Assembly: GCF_006384255.1 (NCBI RefSeq)
Contig: NZ_VCED01000004.1
Coordinates: 62,001 to 126,000 of the forward strand
From: Haemophilus seminalis
Lineage (GTDB): Bacteria > Pseudomonadota > Gammaproteobacteria > Enterobacterales > Pasteurellaceae
Reading direction: 5' to 3'
DNA: 64,000 bases
The translations under genes and the position numbers were made by a program. The notes below the pieces were generated by a model, which worked only from the letters and a program-made list of their open reading frames with translations, had not been told where the DNA came from and ran no database searches. Shown piece after piece: positions 10,084 to 18,649 of the stretch. Within the stretch, counting starts at the first letter, position 1; each line of letters begins with the position of its first letter.

Positions 10084-10110
10084 GGTAACTTTAAGAATAT
10101 AAAAGTTACC
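10084..10110. promoter_or_regulatory. Palindromic operator candidate for the XRE regulator
   Basis: Perfect 9-bp arms GGTAACTTT (10084-10092) and AAAGTTACC (10102-10110) separated by 9 bases, 37 bases upstream of the regulator start. The half-site AAAGTTAC also occurs once upstream of the R-M operon at 4409-4416, although without the same dyad spacing. Confidence 0.5.
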
Positions 10111-10155
10111 CTAATGGGTATATTTTAATGTTAAATATGGAATAAATCAAAAGAA

Positions 10156-10887
10156 ATGGCTCAACACTTCCTTCTTTCCAGTAAGGCGCGTACGATTTCT
10201 TCTCGTGAAGTAGCTCAACTTTCCGATGAAGAATTTGGCTTGCTTTGTGAATTGCGTTGGGGAAGTAAAGAAGTGGTCGTTTGTCCGAAATGTGGTGTGC
10301 AACATAAGGCTTATTGGATTGGTACGCGTAAGCAATTGGCGATGCAAGCATTGCAATCATACTTTTAGCGTGACATCAGGCACTATTTTTGCCAATCACA
10401 AATTGTCATTCCAAACCTACCTTTATGCCATTATCTAATGGGGCAATGCCGTGAAGGGTATTTCTTCGCATCAACTTGCTAGAAATATGGGGATTAATCC
10501 GAGAACGGCATTAGTCCTTTCTCACAAGTTCCGTAAGGCGTTACTTAAAAAACGCGACATAAGGCCCCTTTCGAGCATAGTGGATATGGATGGTACTTAT
10601 GTTCACCCAGAGCCCCTCGCAAAGCAAATAAAAAATCTGACCGCATTGACTATCGCTTGAAAGAAAATCAGAACCCTGATAAACGTTGTGTGATAGTGGC
10701 ACGCAAACATTATTCAGCCGAAGAAAAAGCCAGTAATGTGTTGCATTGTGGAGCGAAACGTTCGCACGTTTTCGTGGCACGAACCGAGTCACAATATGTC
10801 GTGAAAAGTTTTGCTAACAAATTCATTAAACCGAATACTCGAATCAACACCGATGAAAGCACGACTTATGATGTGCTATTGCCTTAA
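10156..10887 (+). pseudogene. Decayed IS1595-family (IS1016-like) transposase
   Basis: The start of the reading frame has a zinc ribbon: CPKC in the first frame and CKHC in the second. DDE-type sequence follows (SIVDMDGTYV and NTRINTDESTTYD). The gene is broken by a frameshift near 10335, an in-frame TAA at 10436-10438, another frameshift near 10610, and a missing 3' end after 10887. A working transposase would need a single frame and a C-terminal segment that is absent. It is a non-functional insertion-sequence relic. A terminal-repeat-like sequence lies at 11126-11138. Confidence 0.85.
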
Positions 10888-11058
10888 ATCGAAATTGGGT
10901 TCAATGTATATCAAGGCATTTTCAAAACAAAGTATTTTATCCTCTAAATCTAATTTCTGTTGTTTTAACTGCTCAAGTTGATGTTCAAGAATTGCTTTTT
11001 CTTTATAGCTACTTTCGATTAATTTGGTAAGTTGAGAAATAAGGTGGGATTCTGCCAT
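10876..11058 (-). CDS. Small coiled-coil protein, unrecognised
   Basis: 60 residues starting MAESHLISQLTKLI, with heptad-like Leu/Ile spacing through EHQLEQLKQQKLDLEDKIL, so probably a coiled coil. An upstream ATG at 11073 would add five residues, but the Met at 11058 has a GGAG ribosome site about 9 bases upstream. It is antisense to the very end of the IS remnant. No function can be assigned. It may be a cargo or leftover gene of the island. Confidence 0.45.
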   Translation of the reverse strand: MAESHLISQLTKLIESSYKEKAILEHQLEQLKQQKLDLEDKILCFENALIYIEPNFDLRQ

Positions 11059-11062
11059 AATA

Positions 11063-11099
11063 AAAATCTCCATTGAGTTAAACTTTCAATGGAGATTTT
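11063..11099. promoter_or_regulatory. 14-bp inverted repeat over the ribosome site of the small coiled-coil gene
   Basis: AAAATCTCCATTGA (11063-11076) pairs perfectly with TCAATGGAGATTTT (11086-11099) around a 9-base loop. On the minus strand the GGAG ribosome site of the gene starting at 11058 is inside the stem. It could block read-through translation, or be a terminator. Confidence 0.45.
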
Positions 11100-11121
11100 A
11101 GTATTTTCAAGAGGTTAAGTA

Positions 11122-11153
11122 TTTGTGCAACTGCTACATAATACCGAAAATTT
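11122..11153 (-). repeat. Right arm of the island inverted repeat
   Basis: Reverse complement of 3358-3389 with one mismatch; the inner 25 bp (11122-11146) are identical. It is located 235 bp beyond the IS1595-family remnant. The outer part repeats the trpCF 3' end in inverse orientation. Confidence 0.7.
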
Positions 11154-11169
11154 GTTCTTAATCCAATCT

Positions 11170-11197
11170 AAGGCTGTGTTCTACAGCCTTTATTTTT
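11170..11197 (+). terminator. Terminator, perhaps originally downstream of trpCF
   Basis: An 8-bp stem AAGGCTGT / ACAGCCTT with a 5-base loop and then TATTTTT. No plus-strand gene precedes it within the island except debris. It may be an older terminator separated from its gene by the island insertion, or it may shield hyb from read-through. Confidence 0.6.
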
Positions 11198-11287
11198 GTT
11201 CTTTTTCAATCAAATAAGAACTCCTCTCAAATACAATAACATTACGTTCACAATTTGGACATATTTTTTCTATAAATTCTTCATTTC

Positions 11288-11335
11288 ATGATTATGATCA
11301 AATTTTTTTTGAAGAAAACATTTATCATTGGCCAA
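11288..11335 (+). promoter_or_regulatory. FNR-like anaerobic promoter of the hyb operon
   Basis: ATGAT-TATG-ATCAA (11288-11301) matches the FNR consensus TTGAT-N4-ATCAA at 9 of 10 positions. TATCAT at 11323-11328 is a good -10. A start near 11335 would put the FNR site at about -41, the class II activating position. Anaerobic induction suits a hydrogenase. Confidence 0.6.
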
Positions 11336-11370
11336 TTCCCACAATAAATGTGTGTCTTTGGAGTGATACT

Positions 11371-12516
11371 ATGAATAATCCAGATGGCGTTTTTTCTGCG
11401 TTGGCAGATGTTTCTCGCCGAGATTTTATGAAATTATGTACCGCACTTGCGGCTACGATGGGGCTAAATTCTAAAGCGGGCGCTGAAATAACGGCAGCAA
11501 TGACCAGCCCTGCACGCCCACCAGTGCTTTGGATTGGTGCGCAAGAATGTACTGGCTGTACCGAATCTTTACTGCGTGCAACCCACCCAACTGTTGAAAA
11601 TCTCGTGCTCGATTTAATTTCCCTAGAATATCATGAGGTGCTTTCTGCCGCATTTGGTGAACAAGCGGAAGAAAATAAACATAATGCTATCCATAACTAT
11701 TACGGCAAATATGTGCTTGTAGTGGATGGTTCCATTCCAATTAAAGACGGCGGTGTGTACTGCATGGTGGCTGGCAAACCAATTGTGGAACATATTCGTG
11801 AAGCCGCAAAAGGTGCTGCAGCCATTATTGCGATTGGATCCTGCTCATCTTGGGGCGGTGTTCCATCTTGCGGTGGCAACCCAACAGGTGCGGTCAGTCT
11901 TTCTGAAGTTTTACCAAAAGGCACACCAATTATTAACATTCCTGGTTGCCCTCCTAACCCACATAATTTCTTGGCAACCGTTGCCTATATCATCACTTAT
12001 AAAAAATTACCAGCAATGGATAAATTAAATCGCCCATTGTTTGCTTATGACCGTCTAATCCATGAAAACTGTTATCGCCGACCGCACTTTGATGCCGGCC
12101 GTTTCGCAAAAGAATTTGGCGATTATGGTCATCGTCATGGCTGGTGTTTATATCATTTAGGTTGTAAAGGGCCCGAAACTTACGGCAACTGCTCGACACT
12201 AGAATTCTGTGATGTTGGTGGCAATAACTGGCCAGTGGGTATCGGACATCCTTGCTATGGCTGTAACGATCAAGGTATCGGCTTTACCAAAGGCATTTTC
12301 CAATTAGCGAACGTCGAAAACCCAACGCCACGCGTGGAAAAACCAGATGTGAACAATGTTGAAGGCGAAGGTGCCTCAATGACGGCGATTGGCTTATTAG
12401 GCGGTGCTGCAGCCATTTTAGCAGGTGTCAGCGTGATGACCTTGAAAGAATTGAGCAAACAACATAAAGCGAACAAAGCTGCAGACAATCAAGCCAATCA
12501 AGATCAAGGACATTAA
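11371..12516 (+). CDS. hybO: Hydrogenase-2 small subunit
   Basis: Electron-transfer subunit of the membrane-bound periplasmic [NiFe] hydrogenase, holding three iron-sulfur clusters. The Tat signal SRRDFMKL lies near residue 16. Cluster ligands are visible in [34 protein letters not shown] and [11 protein letters not shown]-terminal hydrophobic anchor ([18 protein letters not shown]) should hold the complex on the membrane. The ATG at 11371 is preferred to one 21 bases upstream because GGAG lies 7 bases before it. 381 residues, close to the E. coli protein. First gene of the hyb operon. Confidence 0.95.
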   Translation: MNNPDGVFSALADVSRRDFMKLCTALAATMGLNSKAGAEITAAMTSPARPPVLWIGAQECTGCTESLLRATHPTVENLVLDLISLEYHEVLSAAFGEQAEENKHNAIHNYYGKYVLVVDGSIPIKDGGVYCMVAGKPIVEHIREAAKGAAAIIAIGSCSSWGGVPSCGGNPTGAVSLSEVLPKGTPIINIPGCPPNPHNFLATVAYIITYKKLPAMDKLNRPLFAYDRLIHENCYRRPHFDAGRFAKEFGDYGHRHGWCLYHLGCKGPETYGNCSTLEFCDVGGNNWPVGIGHPCYGCNDQGIGFTKGIFQLANVENPTPRVEKPDVNNVEGEGASMTAIGLLGGAAAILAGVSVMTLKELSKQHKANKAADNQANQDQGH

Positions 12517-12518
12517 AG

Positions 12519-13559
12519 ATGGATAGACGAAATTTCCTTAAAGCAGGTCTGCTGGGAACAGTCACATCAGGTCTGCCCGTTGCAAAAGCCGAAGCGGTGG
12601 AAAATCTTCCACCCATTCCTGGCGCACTTGGTATGCTTTATGATTCCACACTTTGCGTTGGCTGTCAGGCTTGTGTCGCAGAATGTCAGCAAGTGAATAA
12701 AACACCTGTCAATCCAAAAGGTGAGCAAACCTGGGCAAACAATGACAAACTCACTCCGTTCACACGCAATGTGATTCAAGTATGGAGCGATGGCGATGGC
12801 AAAAATAAAGATAAAACAGAAAACGGTTATGCTTATGTTAAAAAACAATGCATGCACTGTGTTGATCCAAACTGCGTTTCTGTTTGCCCAGTACAGGCTT
12901 TAACCAAAGATCCTAAAACAGGTATTGTTAAATACGATCCTGATATTTGTACTGGTTGCCGTTATTGCATGGTGGGCTGTCCGTTTGACGTGCCAAAATA
13001 TGATTATGACAATCCATTTGGCCAAATCAGCAAATGTGAACTTTGCAACCAAAAAGGTGTGGAACGCTTAGATAAAGGTGAATTACCAGGGTGTTGTCAT
13101 GTTTGTCCAACTGGCGCAATTATTTTTGGTACCCGTGAAGAACTTTTAGCAGAAGCAAAACGTCGTTTAAGTTTATTACGTGGCACGGAATATGACTATC
13201 CTCGCCAACACGTAAACAGTAAAGACACTTATCGCGCAACGGTGCCAGCCTATCAATATCGTATTTACGGTGAAAAAGAAGGTGGCGGTACACAAGTATT
13301 AGTGTTAAGTGCGGTTCCACAAGAAAATTTAGGTTTCCCAGAGTTAGATGATATTGCTACAGGTGCACGCGCAGCGCATTTACAACACTTCTTGTATCGC
13401 GGTTTAGCATTGCCTCTGGTGGCGTTAGCTGGTTTAACAATGATGACTTATAAGAATATGCACGGCGATAAGATTCGTGAACGAATTGAAGCGCAAAAAG
13501 AAGCAATGCGCCAAGCGCGTAAAGAAATGGAAGAAGCGGAGGATGAACATCATGGGTAA
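12519..13559 (+). CDS. hybA: Hydrogenase-2 ferredoxin-like subunit
   Basis: Periplasmic iron-sulfur protein that links the HybO/HybC dimer to the membrane subunit HybB. It starts [10 protein letters not shown], a Tat signal. Four cysteine groups typical of 4x[4Fe-4S] ferredoxins are present: [38 protein letters not shown], and CELC with [10 protein letters not shown] single C-terminal membrane segment ([16 protein letters not shown]) precedes a charged tail. 346 residues. It starts 2 bp after the hybO stop and overlaps hybB by 8 bases. Confidence 0.95.
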   Translation: MDRRNFLKAGLLGTVTSGLPVAKAEAVENLPPIPGALGMLYDSTLCVGCQACVAECQQVNKTPVNPKGEQTWANNDKLTPFTRNVIQVWSDGDGKNKDKTENGYAYVKKQCMHCVDPNCVSVCPVQALTKDPKTGIVKYDPDICTGCRYCMVGCPFDVPKYDYDNPFGQISKCELCNQKGVERLDKGELPGCCHVCPTGAIIFGTREELLAEAKRRLSLLRGTEYDYPRQHVNSKDTYRATVPAYQYRIYGEKEGGGTQVLVLSAVPQENLGFPELDDIATGARAAHLQHFLYRGLALPLVALAGLTMMTYKNMHGDKIRERIEAQKEAMRQARKEMEEAEDEHHG

Positions 13560-14778
13560 TCCACGTCCGGTGGGCGGTCGATTAGTTTCCGCCAGTATTC
13601 TCTTTTTTGCACCTTTGGCTGTAATTTGTATCTTATTAATTATCAAACGTTTGTTCTTAGGTATCGGTTCCGTCACCGCACTTAACGGCGGTTATCCTTG
13701 GGGCTTATGGATTTCCTTTGACTTACTTGTAGGTACAGGTTTTGCCTGTGGTGGTTGGGCATTAGCTTGGACAGTATATATTTTCAACAAAGGGAAATAT
13801 CACCCTCTTGTGCGTCCCGCATTGCTTGCAAGCTTATTCGGCTATTCACTAGGTGGTCTTTCCATCACCATTGATATGGGACGTTACTGGCACTTGCCTT
13901 ACTTCTACATTCCAGGTCAATTCAATACAAACTCGGTGTTATTTGAAACCGCATTTTGTATGACGATTTACATCATTGTTGTTACCCTTGAATTTGCGCC
14001 AGTTTGGCTCGGGTTCTTAGGATTGAAAAAATGGTTCAATAAGCTCAACAAAATTATGTTCTTTGTCATCGCACTTGGCGCACTATTACCGATGATGCAC
14101 CAATCATCTATGGGATCATTAATGATCGCCGCTGGTCATAAAGTTCATCAAGTGTGGCAAAGCTATGAAGCATTACCAATCTTATCCTTGCTTACCGCAT
14201 TTATTATGGGCTTTTCTATCGTAATTTTTGAAGGTTCTTTAGTGCGCGCAGGTTTAGCAGGAAAAACACCAGATGAACGTTCACTCTTTACCCAGCTTGC
14301 AAAAGTGACCGCTGGATTAATCGCACTTTTCCTTGCAGTACGCTTTGGCGAATTGATTTACCATGACAAACTCCATTATGTATTCGGATTCGATAAACTT
14401 GGTAAATTTGAAGCTTGGATGTTTTGGATGGAAGTATGGCTAATGACATTACCATTACTCACTTTATTCCTTGGTGAGAAAAAATCTGATTCACGTTGGC
14501 TATTTATTTCAGCCTTGAGCATGTTACTCGGCGCAGCCCTATGGCGTTTAAATTATTCAATGATTATGTACGATCCAGGTAATGGCTATCGTTACTTCCC
14601 ATCAGCAGAAGAATTGCTAATTTCTATTGGTTTCGTTTCCATCGAAATTTGCGCCTATATTTTAATAATTCGTCTATTCCCTGTCTTACCAGTGTTGAAA
14701 GAAAAACATCATGAAGACTCGGAACAAATTATTGCCGAAAAAGCACAATTCAGTAAAAAAATGAGCGGAGCAGAATAA
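13552..14778 (+). CDS. hybB: Hydrogenase-2 integral membrane subunit
   Basis: NrfD/PsrC-type polytopic protein that passes electrons from HybA to the quinone pool. About ten hydrophobic segments are visible, starting with [17 protein letters not shown], and there is no cytochrome-binding motif. The start at 13552 ([10 protein letters not shown]) has GGAGG ten bases upstream; a longer frame running back to 13477 lies inside hybA and is rejected. 408 residues, slightly longer than the E. coli protein (392). It shares one base with hybC, indicating tight coupling. Confidence 0.94.
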   Translation: MGNPRPVGGRLVSASILFFAPLAVICILLIIKRLFLGIGSVTALNGGYPWGLWISFDLLVGTGFACGGWALAWTVYIFNKGKYHPLVRPALLASLFGYSLGGLSITIDMGRYWHLPYFYIPGQFNTNSVLFETAFCMTIYIIVVTLEFAPVWLGFLGLKKWFNKLNKIMFFVIALGALLPMMHQSSMGSLMIAAGHKVHQVWQSYEALPILSLLTAFIMGFSIVIFEGSLVRAGLAGKTPDERSLFTQLAKVTAGLIALFLAVRFGELIYHDKLHYVFGFDKLGKFEAWMFWMEVWLMTLPLLTLFLGEKKSDSRWLFISALSMLLGAALWRLNYSMIMYDPGNGYRYFPSAEELLISIGFVSIEICAYILIIRLFPVLPVLKEKHHEDSEQIIAEKAQFSKKMSGAE

Positions 14779-16487
14779 TGACTGAAAAAAAACGTATCTC
14801 AATCGACCCTATCACACGCATTGAAGGCCATTTGCGTATCGATTGCGAAATTGAAAATGGCGTAGTAACCAACGCTTGGTCATCAGGTACAATGTGGCGT
14901 GGTATGGAAAATATCGTGAAAGGTTCAGATCCGCGTGATGCTTGGATGATTATGCAACGTATTTGTGGCGTTTGTACAACCGTTCACGCCATTATGAGTG
15001 TGCGTGCAGTAGAAGATGCTCTCGGTGCCCAAGTACCAGTGAATGCACAATATATCCGCAATATGATTCTTTCTGCTCATAGTATGCACGACCATATCGT
15101 TCATTTTTATCAACTTTCTGCGATGGACTGGGTGGATATCACTGCGGCACTGAATGCTGATCCCGATAAAGCCGCTGAAATGCTTAAAGGTGTTTCAACA
15201 TGGGGACTAAACAGTGCAAATGAATTCCGCAATGTACAAAATAAAATTAAATCTTTAGTTGAAAGCGGTCAGCTTGGTATTTTTGCCAACGGTTATTTCG
15301 GTCACCCTGCAATGAAATTACCGCCAGAAGTAAACTTAATCGCGGTGGCTCACTACTTACAAGCACTTGAATGTCAGCGTGATTGTAACCGTATTGTGGC
15401 ATTACTCGGCGGAAAAACACCGCATATTCAAAACTTAGCAATTGGTGGCGTAGCAAACCCAATCAACTTAGACTCTCAATCAGTATTAAACTTAGAACGT
15501 TTAATGTTTGTAAAATCCTGTATTGATCGTTTAAATGACTTTGTTACTCAAGTTTATCGTGTTGATGCGGCGATCATTGCAGCTTATTATCCTGAATGGC
15601 TCAATCTTGGTAAAACATCGGGCAACTACCTCTCTGTACCTGAATATCCAATTGATGGTGATAATTCTAAATTTGTTCTAACGGGTGGCTATATTGAAAA
15701 CTTCGATATTTCAACCTTCCGTCCAATTACCCAACAGAAAGATGAATTTGTTGTGAAAGGCATTAAAGAAAGTGGTAAACACTCTTGGTATGAAGACGAT
15801 GAACCGCTTGAACCTTGGGCTGGTTTAACACGTCCGAAATATACAGGCTGGCAAGATGAAGGAAAATATTCATGGGTTAAAGCGCCAAGTTTCTACGGAA
15901 AAGTTGTTGAAGTCGGCCCTCTTGCCTATTTAATGTGTAACTTGGCAAACCAAAATAAAGATACATTACATCACTTTAACCATATTAAAGGGCTGTATGA
16001 AAAACTGAGCGGCAATACCTTATCCGTTGACCATTTACATTCAACCTTAGGGCGTATTATTGCTCGTACCGTACATTGTTGCGTGCTAAATAATATTCTT
16101 GAACAACAATGGAAATTACTTGTTGATAATATTGGCACAGGTGATACCGTTGCTTATCTCAAGACAGACATTCCACAAACAGGTGAGTTTAAAGGTGTTG
16201 GTTTTGGTGAAGTACCTCGTGGTATGCTCTCTCACTGGGTTGTCGTTAAAAATGGCAAAATCGAAAATTATCAAGCTGTTGTGCCATCGACTTGGAATGC
16301 AGGCCCTCGTAACCAAAATGATGAAATGGGCCCTTATGAGCTTTCCATCATCGGTACACCCGTAGCAGATCCGACAAAACCATTAGAAGTTGTGCGTACT
16401 ATCCACTCTTTCGACCCTTGCATGTCATGCGCAGTGCATGTTGTGAATACAGAAAATGGTGAAGTCACACAAGTGAAGGTGCTCTAA
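14778..16487 (+). CDS. hybC: Hydrogenase-2 large (catalytic) subunit
   Basis: Carries the Ni-Fe(CN)2CO active site that oxidises H2. The N-terminal ligand motif RICGVC is at residues 61-66. The C-terminal ligand motif DPCMSCAVH ends at His554 and is followed by a 15-residue tail that the HybD protease would remove after nickel insertion. 569 residues, as in E. coli. It has no signal peptide and is exported with HybO through Tat. Active-site residues are all present, so the subunit looks functional. Confidence 0.97.
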   Translation: MTEKKRISIDPITRIEGHLRIDCEIENGVVTNAWSSGTMWRGMENIVKGSDPRDAWMIMQRICGVCTTVHAIMSVRAVEDALGAQVPVNAQYIRNMILSAHSMHDHIVHFYQLSAMDWVDITAALNADPDKAAEMLKGVSTWGLNSANEFRNVQNKIKSLVESGQLGIFANGYFGHPAMKLPPEVNLIAVAHYLQALECQRDCNRIVALLGGKTPHIQNLAIGGVANPINLDSQSVLNLERLMFVKSCIDRLNDFVTQVYRVDAAIIAAYYPEWLNLGKTSGNYLSVPEYPIDGDNSKFVLTGGYIENFDISTFRPITQQKDEFVVKGIKESGKHSWYEDDEPLEPWAGLTRPKYTGWQDEGKYSWVKAPSFYGKVVEVGPLAYLMCNLANQNKDTLHHFNHIKGLYEKLSGNTLSVDHLHSTLGRIIARTVHCCVLNNILEQQWKLLVDNIGTGDTVAYLKTDIPQTGEFKGVGFGEVPRGMLSHWVVVKNGKIENYQAVVPSTWNAGPRNQNDEMGPYELSIIGTPVADPTKPLEVVRTIHSFDPCMSCAVHVVNTENGEVTQVKVL

Positions 16488-16960
16488 TGAAACCATTAAT
16501 CTTAGGTGTTGGTAATATTTTACTCGGCGATGAAGGCGTAGGCGTACGAATCGCCCAAGCCCTAGAAAATCGCCCTGAAATTCTACCGCACTTTGATGTG
16601 GTTGACGGTGGTACTTGCGGTATGGAATTATTGGATGAAATGGCGAATCGTGAGCATATCATCATCATTGATGCTGTACTTGCCAATAAACAGCCAGGAG
16701 AAGTCATTGTGCTTCATGATGAGCAAGTACCAGTATTTTTCTCGCGTAAAATTTCACCACACCAACTTGGTATTTGTGATGTACTTTCCGCATTAAAGTT
16801 AACGGATGAATTCCCTAAAAACCTATGTTTAATAGGGATTCAACCAGAAACTTTTGAGCCGCAGATTGAATTAAGTGAAACAATTCAAAAGCAATTTCCA
16901 GAAATTTTTAAAACATTAGAAAACGTTTTGAAAGAGTATGGATTTCACGTTCAAATGTAG
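16487..16960 (+). CDS. hybD: Hydrogenase-2 maturation protease
   Basis: A 157-residue nickel-dependent endopeptidase that trims the C-terminal tail of HybC after metal insertion. It begins with the M52-family signature LILGVGNILLGDEGVGV. The conserved acidic and His residues used to bind nickel are seen in GDEGVG, IIIDAV and SPHQLG. It overlaps the hybC stop by one base and is the fifth gene of the operon. Confidence 0.94.
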   Translation: MKPLILGVGNILLGDEGVGVRIAQALENRPEILPHFDVVDGGTCGMELLDEMANREHIIIIDAVLANKQPGEVIVLHDEQVPVFFSRKISPHQLGICDVLSALKLTDEFPKNLCLIGIQPETFEPQIELSETIQKQFPEIFKTLENVLKEYGFHVQM

Positions 16961-16977
16961 ATGAGAAATAATATATT

Positions 16978-17014
16978 TCACGCATGCCATAATTTACTCT
17001 TATGGTATGCGTGA
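16978..17014. other. Intra-operon hairpin between hybD and hybE
   Basis: A 15-bp stem, TCACGCATGCCATAA (16978-16992) with TTATGGTATGCGTGA (17000-17014), with one G-T pair and a 7-base loop. There is no following T run, so it is more likely an mRNA stabilising or processing element than a full terminator. Confidence 0.6.
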
Positions 17015-17051
17015 ATTGTTGAAATTAACCTCACTGTAAATTTTAATAATT

Positions 17052-17561
17052 ATGTATCGACACGAAAAAACACCAGAAAATACCACCGCACTTGAAGGTG
17101 TCATTCAAGGCTTCTCCGAAGATCCATCTTCAATCTTCCAAAACGAAATGCGAAAAGTTGCAGAAGAAATGAAAGATCTTCCTTTCTATCGAAAAGGTAT
17201 CGACTGCTATTGTCCTAAATTTGTACTTTTTGAAAACCAATGGATAGGTACAGTTGTGACACCTTGGATGTTAAGTATTGTCATTTTGCCTGGCAAAGAT
17301 CAGGAATGGGAACCCCGTGAAATTGGCGATAAACTTTCAGTACAACTGCCCTATAAAACCTTCACCTTCACAGTGAGTAGTTTAGAAAATATTCCACAAT
17401 ATCTTAGTTGCTCCCTTCATTCTCCGATTGATCCTGCAATGACAAATACTCAAGCAGCTCAACTCGCGCAAGATTGCCTCAGAATGATTTTATCTATGCC
17501 AACAAAAGCAACAACTTTTGATCCAGATCGACGTAACTTATTCCGCGCGATAGTAAAATAG
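17052..17561 (+). CDS. hybE: Hydrogenase assembly chaperone HybE
   Basis: A 169-residue cytoplasmic chaperone that binds the Tat-dependent small and large subunits and coordinates their export. The rubredoxin-fold HybE family core is seen in [23 protein letters not shown]... and the following [12 protein letters not shown]. It starts 91 bp after hybD, downstream of a hairpin, and may therefore be expressed at a different level from hybOABCD. Confidence 0.9.
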   Translation: MYRHEKTPENTTALEGVIQGFSEDPSSIFQNEMRKVAEEMKDLPFYRKGIDCYCPKFVLFENQWIGTVVTPWMLSIVILPGKDQEWEPREIGDKLSVQLPYKTFTFTVSSLENIPQYLSCSLHSPIDPAMTNTQAAQLAQDCLRMILSMPTKATTFDPDRRNLFRAIVK

Positions 17562-17590
17562 GCACAAATTTCAATAGGAGTGAAAGTATT

Positions 17591-17866
17591 ATGTGTTTAG
17601 GTGTTCCAGGCCAAATTGTTAAGATTGGCGAAAGCGCTCTTCAACTTGCCACTGTGGATGTATGTGGCGTACAACGTGATGTGAATATTTCTCTAGTCTG
17701 CACGGGAGATCCTTCCGATTTACTTGGCAAATGGGTGCTCGTTCATGTTGGCTTTGCAATGAGTGTTATTGATGAAGATGAAGCCAAGAAAACCCAAGAA
17801 GCTTTACTTGCAATGAGTCAACTAGAGCACGAAGTTGGGGATTTTTTAGGATTGAATCAAAAATAA
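17591..17866 (+). CDS. hybG: HypC/HybG-family hydrogenase maturation chaperone
   Basis: A 91-residue chaperone that carries the Fe(CN)2CO group with HypD and delivers it to the HybC precursor. It begins [10 protein letters not shown] with the essential Cys2 next to the initiator Met. The family fold follows ([15 protein letters not shown] and [17 protein letters not shown]). Good ribosome site (AATAGGAG). It is last in the hyb operon, where E. coli also has hybG; the hybF (hypA-like) gene found between in E. coli is missing. A diverged fragment of a second copy lies at 40038-40238. Confidence 0.93.
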   Translation: MCLGVPGQIVKIGESALQLATVDVCGVQRDVNISLVCTGDPSDLLGKWVLVHVGFAMSVIDEDEAKKTQEALLAMSQLEHEVGDFLGLNQK

Positions 17867-17915
17867 AGATAACATACTGATCCGATGTAATTTATCTCAT
17901 CGCTTAATCCTATAA

Positions 17916-17943
17916 GAGCAGGACAGGATATACCTGTCCGCTC
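17916..17943. terminator. Hairpin between hybG and fabA
   Basis: GGACAGG (17921-17927) pairs with CCTGTCC (17933-17939), extended by GAGC/GCTC (17916-17919 and 17940-17943) with one bulged base. It separates convergent genes and probably limits read-through. The T run is weak in both directions. Confidence 0.5.
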
Positions 17944-17950
17944 CATAAAA

Positions 17951-18484
17951 CTAAAATGCTGAAGTATCTTGAAATAAACCTACTTTTAAATCTGTAGCGG
18001 TATAAATGATACGTCCATCAACTTCAACTTCACCATCAGCCATACCCATCACAAGCTTACGATTAATAACACGTTTCATATTAATTCGATAGATCACTTT
18101 TTTAGCCGTTGGCAAAATCTGTCCGGTAAATTTTACTTCACCAACTCCTAATGCCCTACCTTTTCCTTTGCCACCAATCCAGCCTAAATAGAATCCTACA
18201 AGTTGCCACATAGCATCTAACCCTAAACACCCAGGCATAACTGGATCACCAATAAAATGACAGCCAAAAAAAGGTAAATTAGGGGTAATATCAAGCTCTG
18301 CTTCAATATAGCCTTTACCAAATGCGCCTTTTTCTTCATTCATTTCGATAATTCTGTCCATCATTAACATCGTTGGTGCAGGCAATTGAGGCCCATCGTT
18401 ACCAAATAACTCACCACGACCTGATGCAAGCAAATCATCATATGAATAACTGCTTTTTTTATTAGGTGTACAAGTGTTTTGCAT
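17951..18484 (-). CDS. fabA: 3-hydroxydecanoyl-ACP dehydratase/isomerase
   Basis: Introduces the cis double bond of unsaturated fatty acids by dehydrating 3-hydroxydecanoyl-ACP and isomerising the product. The active-site region [18 protein letters not shown] places the catalytic His at residue 76 and Asp at 90, equivalent to the E. coli pair. 177 residues, close to the usual length. The start is supported by AGGAAGG upstream. The neighbourhood fabA-lonH-matP matches that of E. coli. Confidence 0.96.
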   Translation of the reverse strand: MQNTCTPNKKSSYSYDDLLASGRGELFGNDGPQLPAPTMLMMDRIIEMNEEKGAFGKGYIEAELDITPNLPFFGCHFIGDPVMPGCLGLDAMWQLVGFYLGWIGGKGKGRALGVGEVKFTGQILPTAKKVIYRINMKRVINRKLVMGMADGEVEVDGRIIYTATDLKVGLFQDTSAF

Positions 18485-18620
18485 TTTACCTTCCTATATA
18501 CATGATAATTTCAGCACTATACTGATTAAATATATTCTAGAAAGAATAAATAAATCTGTAAATAGCGAACACTTGTTAGCAGAACTAGTCGGATCAGTGC
18601 CGTTTAATTATAACTAAAAG

Positions 18621-18647
18621 AAAAGCGAACAAATGTTCGCTTTTTTT
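18621..18647. terminator. Terminator of the LonH-like protease gene
   Basis: AAGCGAAC (18623-18630) and GTTCGCTT (18635-18642) form a stem with a 4-base loop, with T-rich flanks on both strands. It is placed just after the stop of the minus-strand gene ending at 18650. Confidence 0.65.
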
Positions 18648-18649
18648 AA

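Noticed and set aside
10106-10360. Minus-strand ORFs opposite the IS1595 remnant
   Set aside because: They overlap the zinc-ribbon coding frame of the transposase on the other strand and have no recognisable protein sequence.
13477-13551. Longer N-terminus for HybB
   Set aside because: The extension is very basic, lies inside hybA, and the ATG at 13552 has the appropriate ribosome site.
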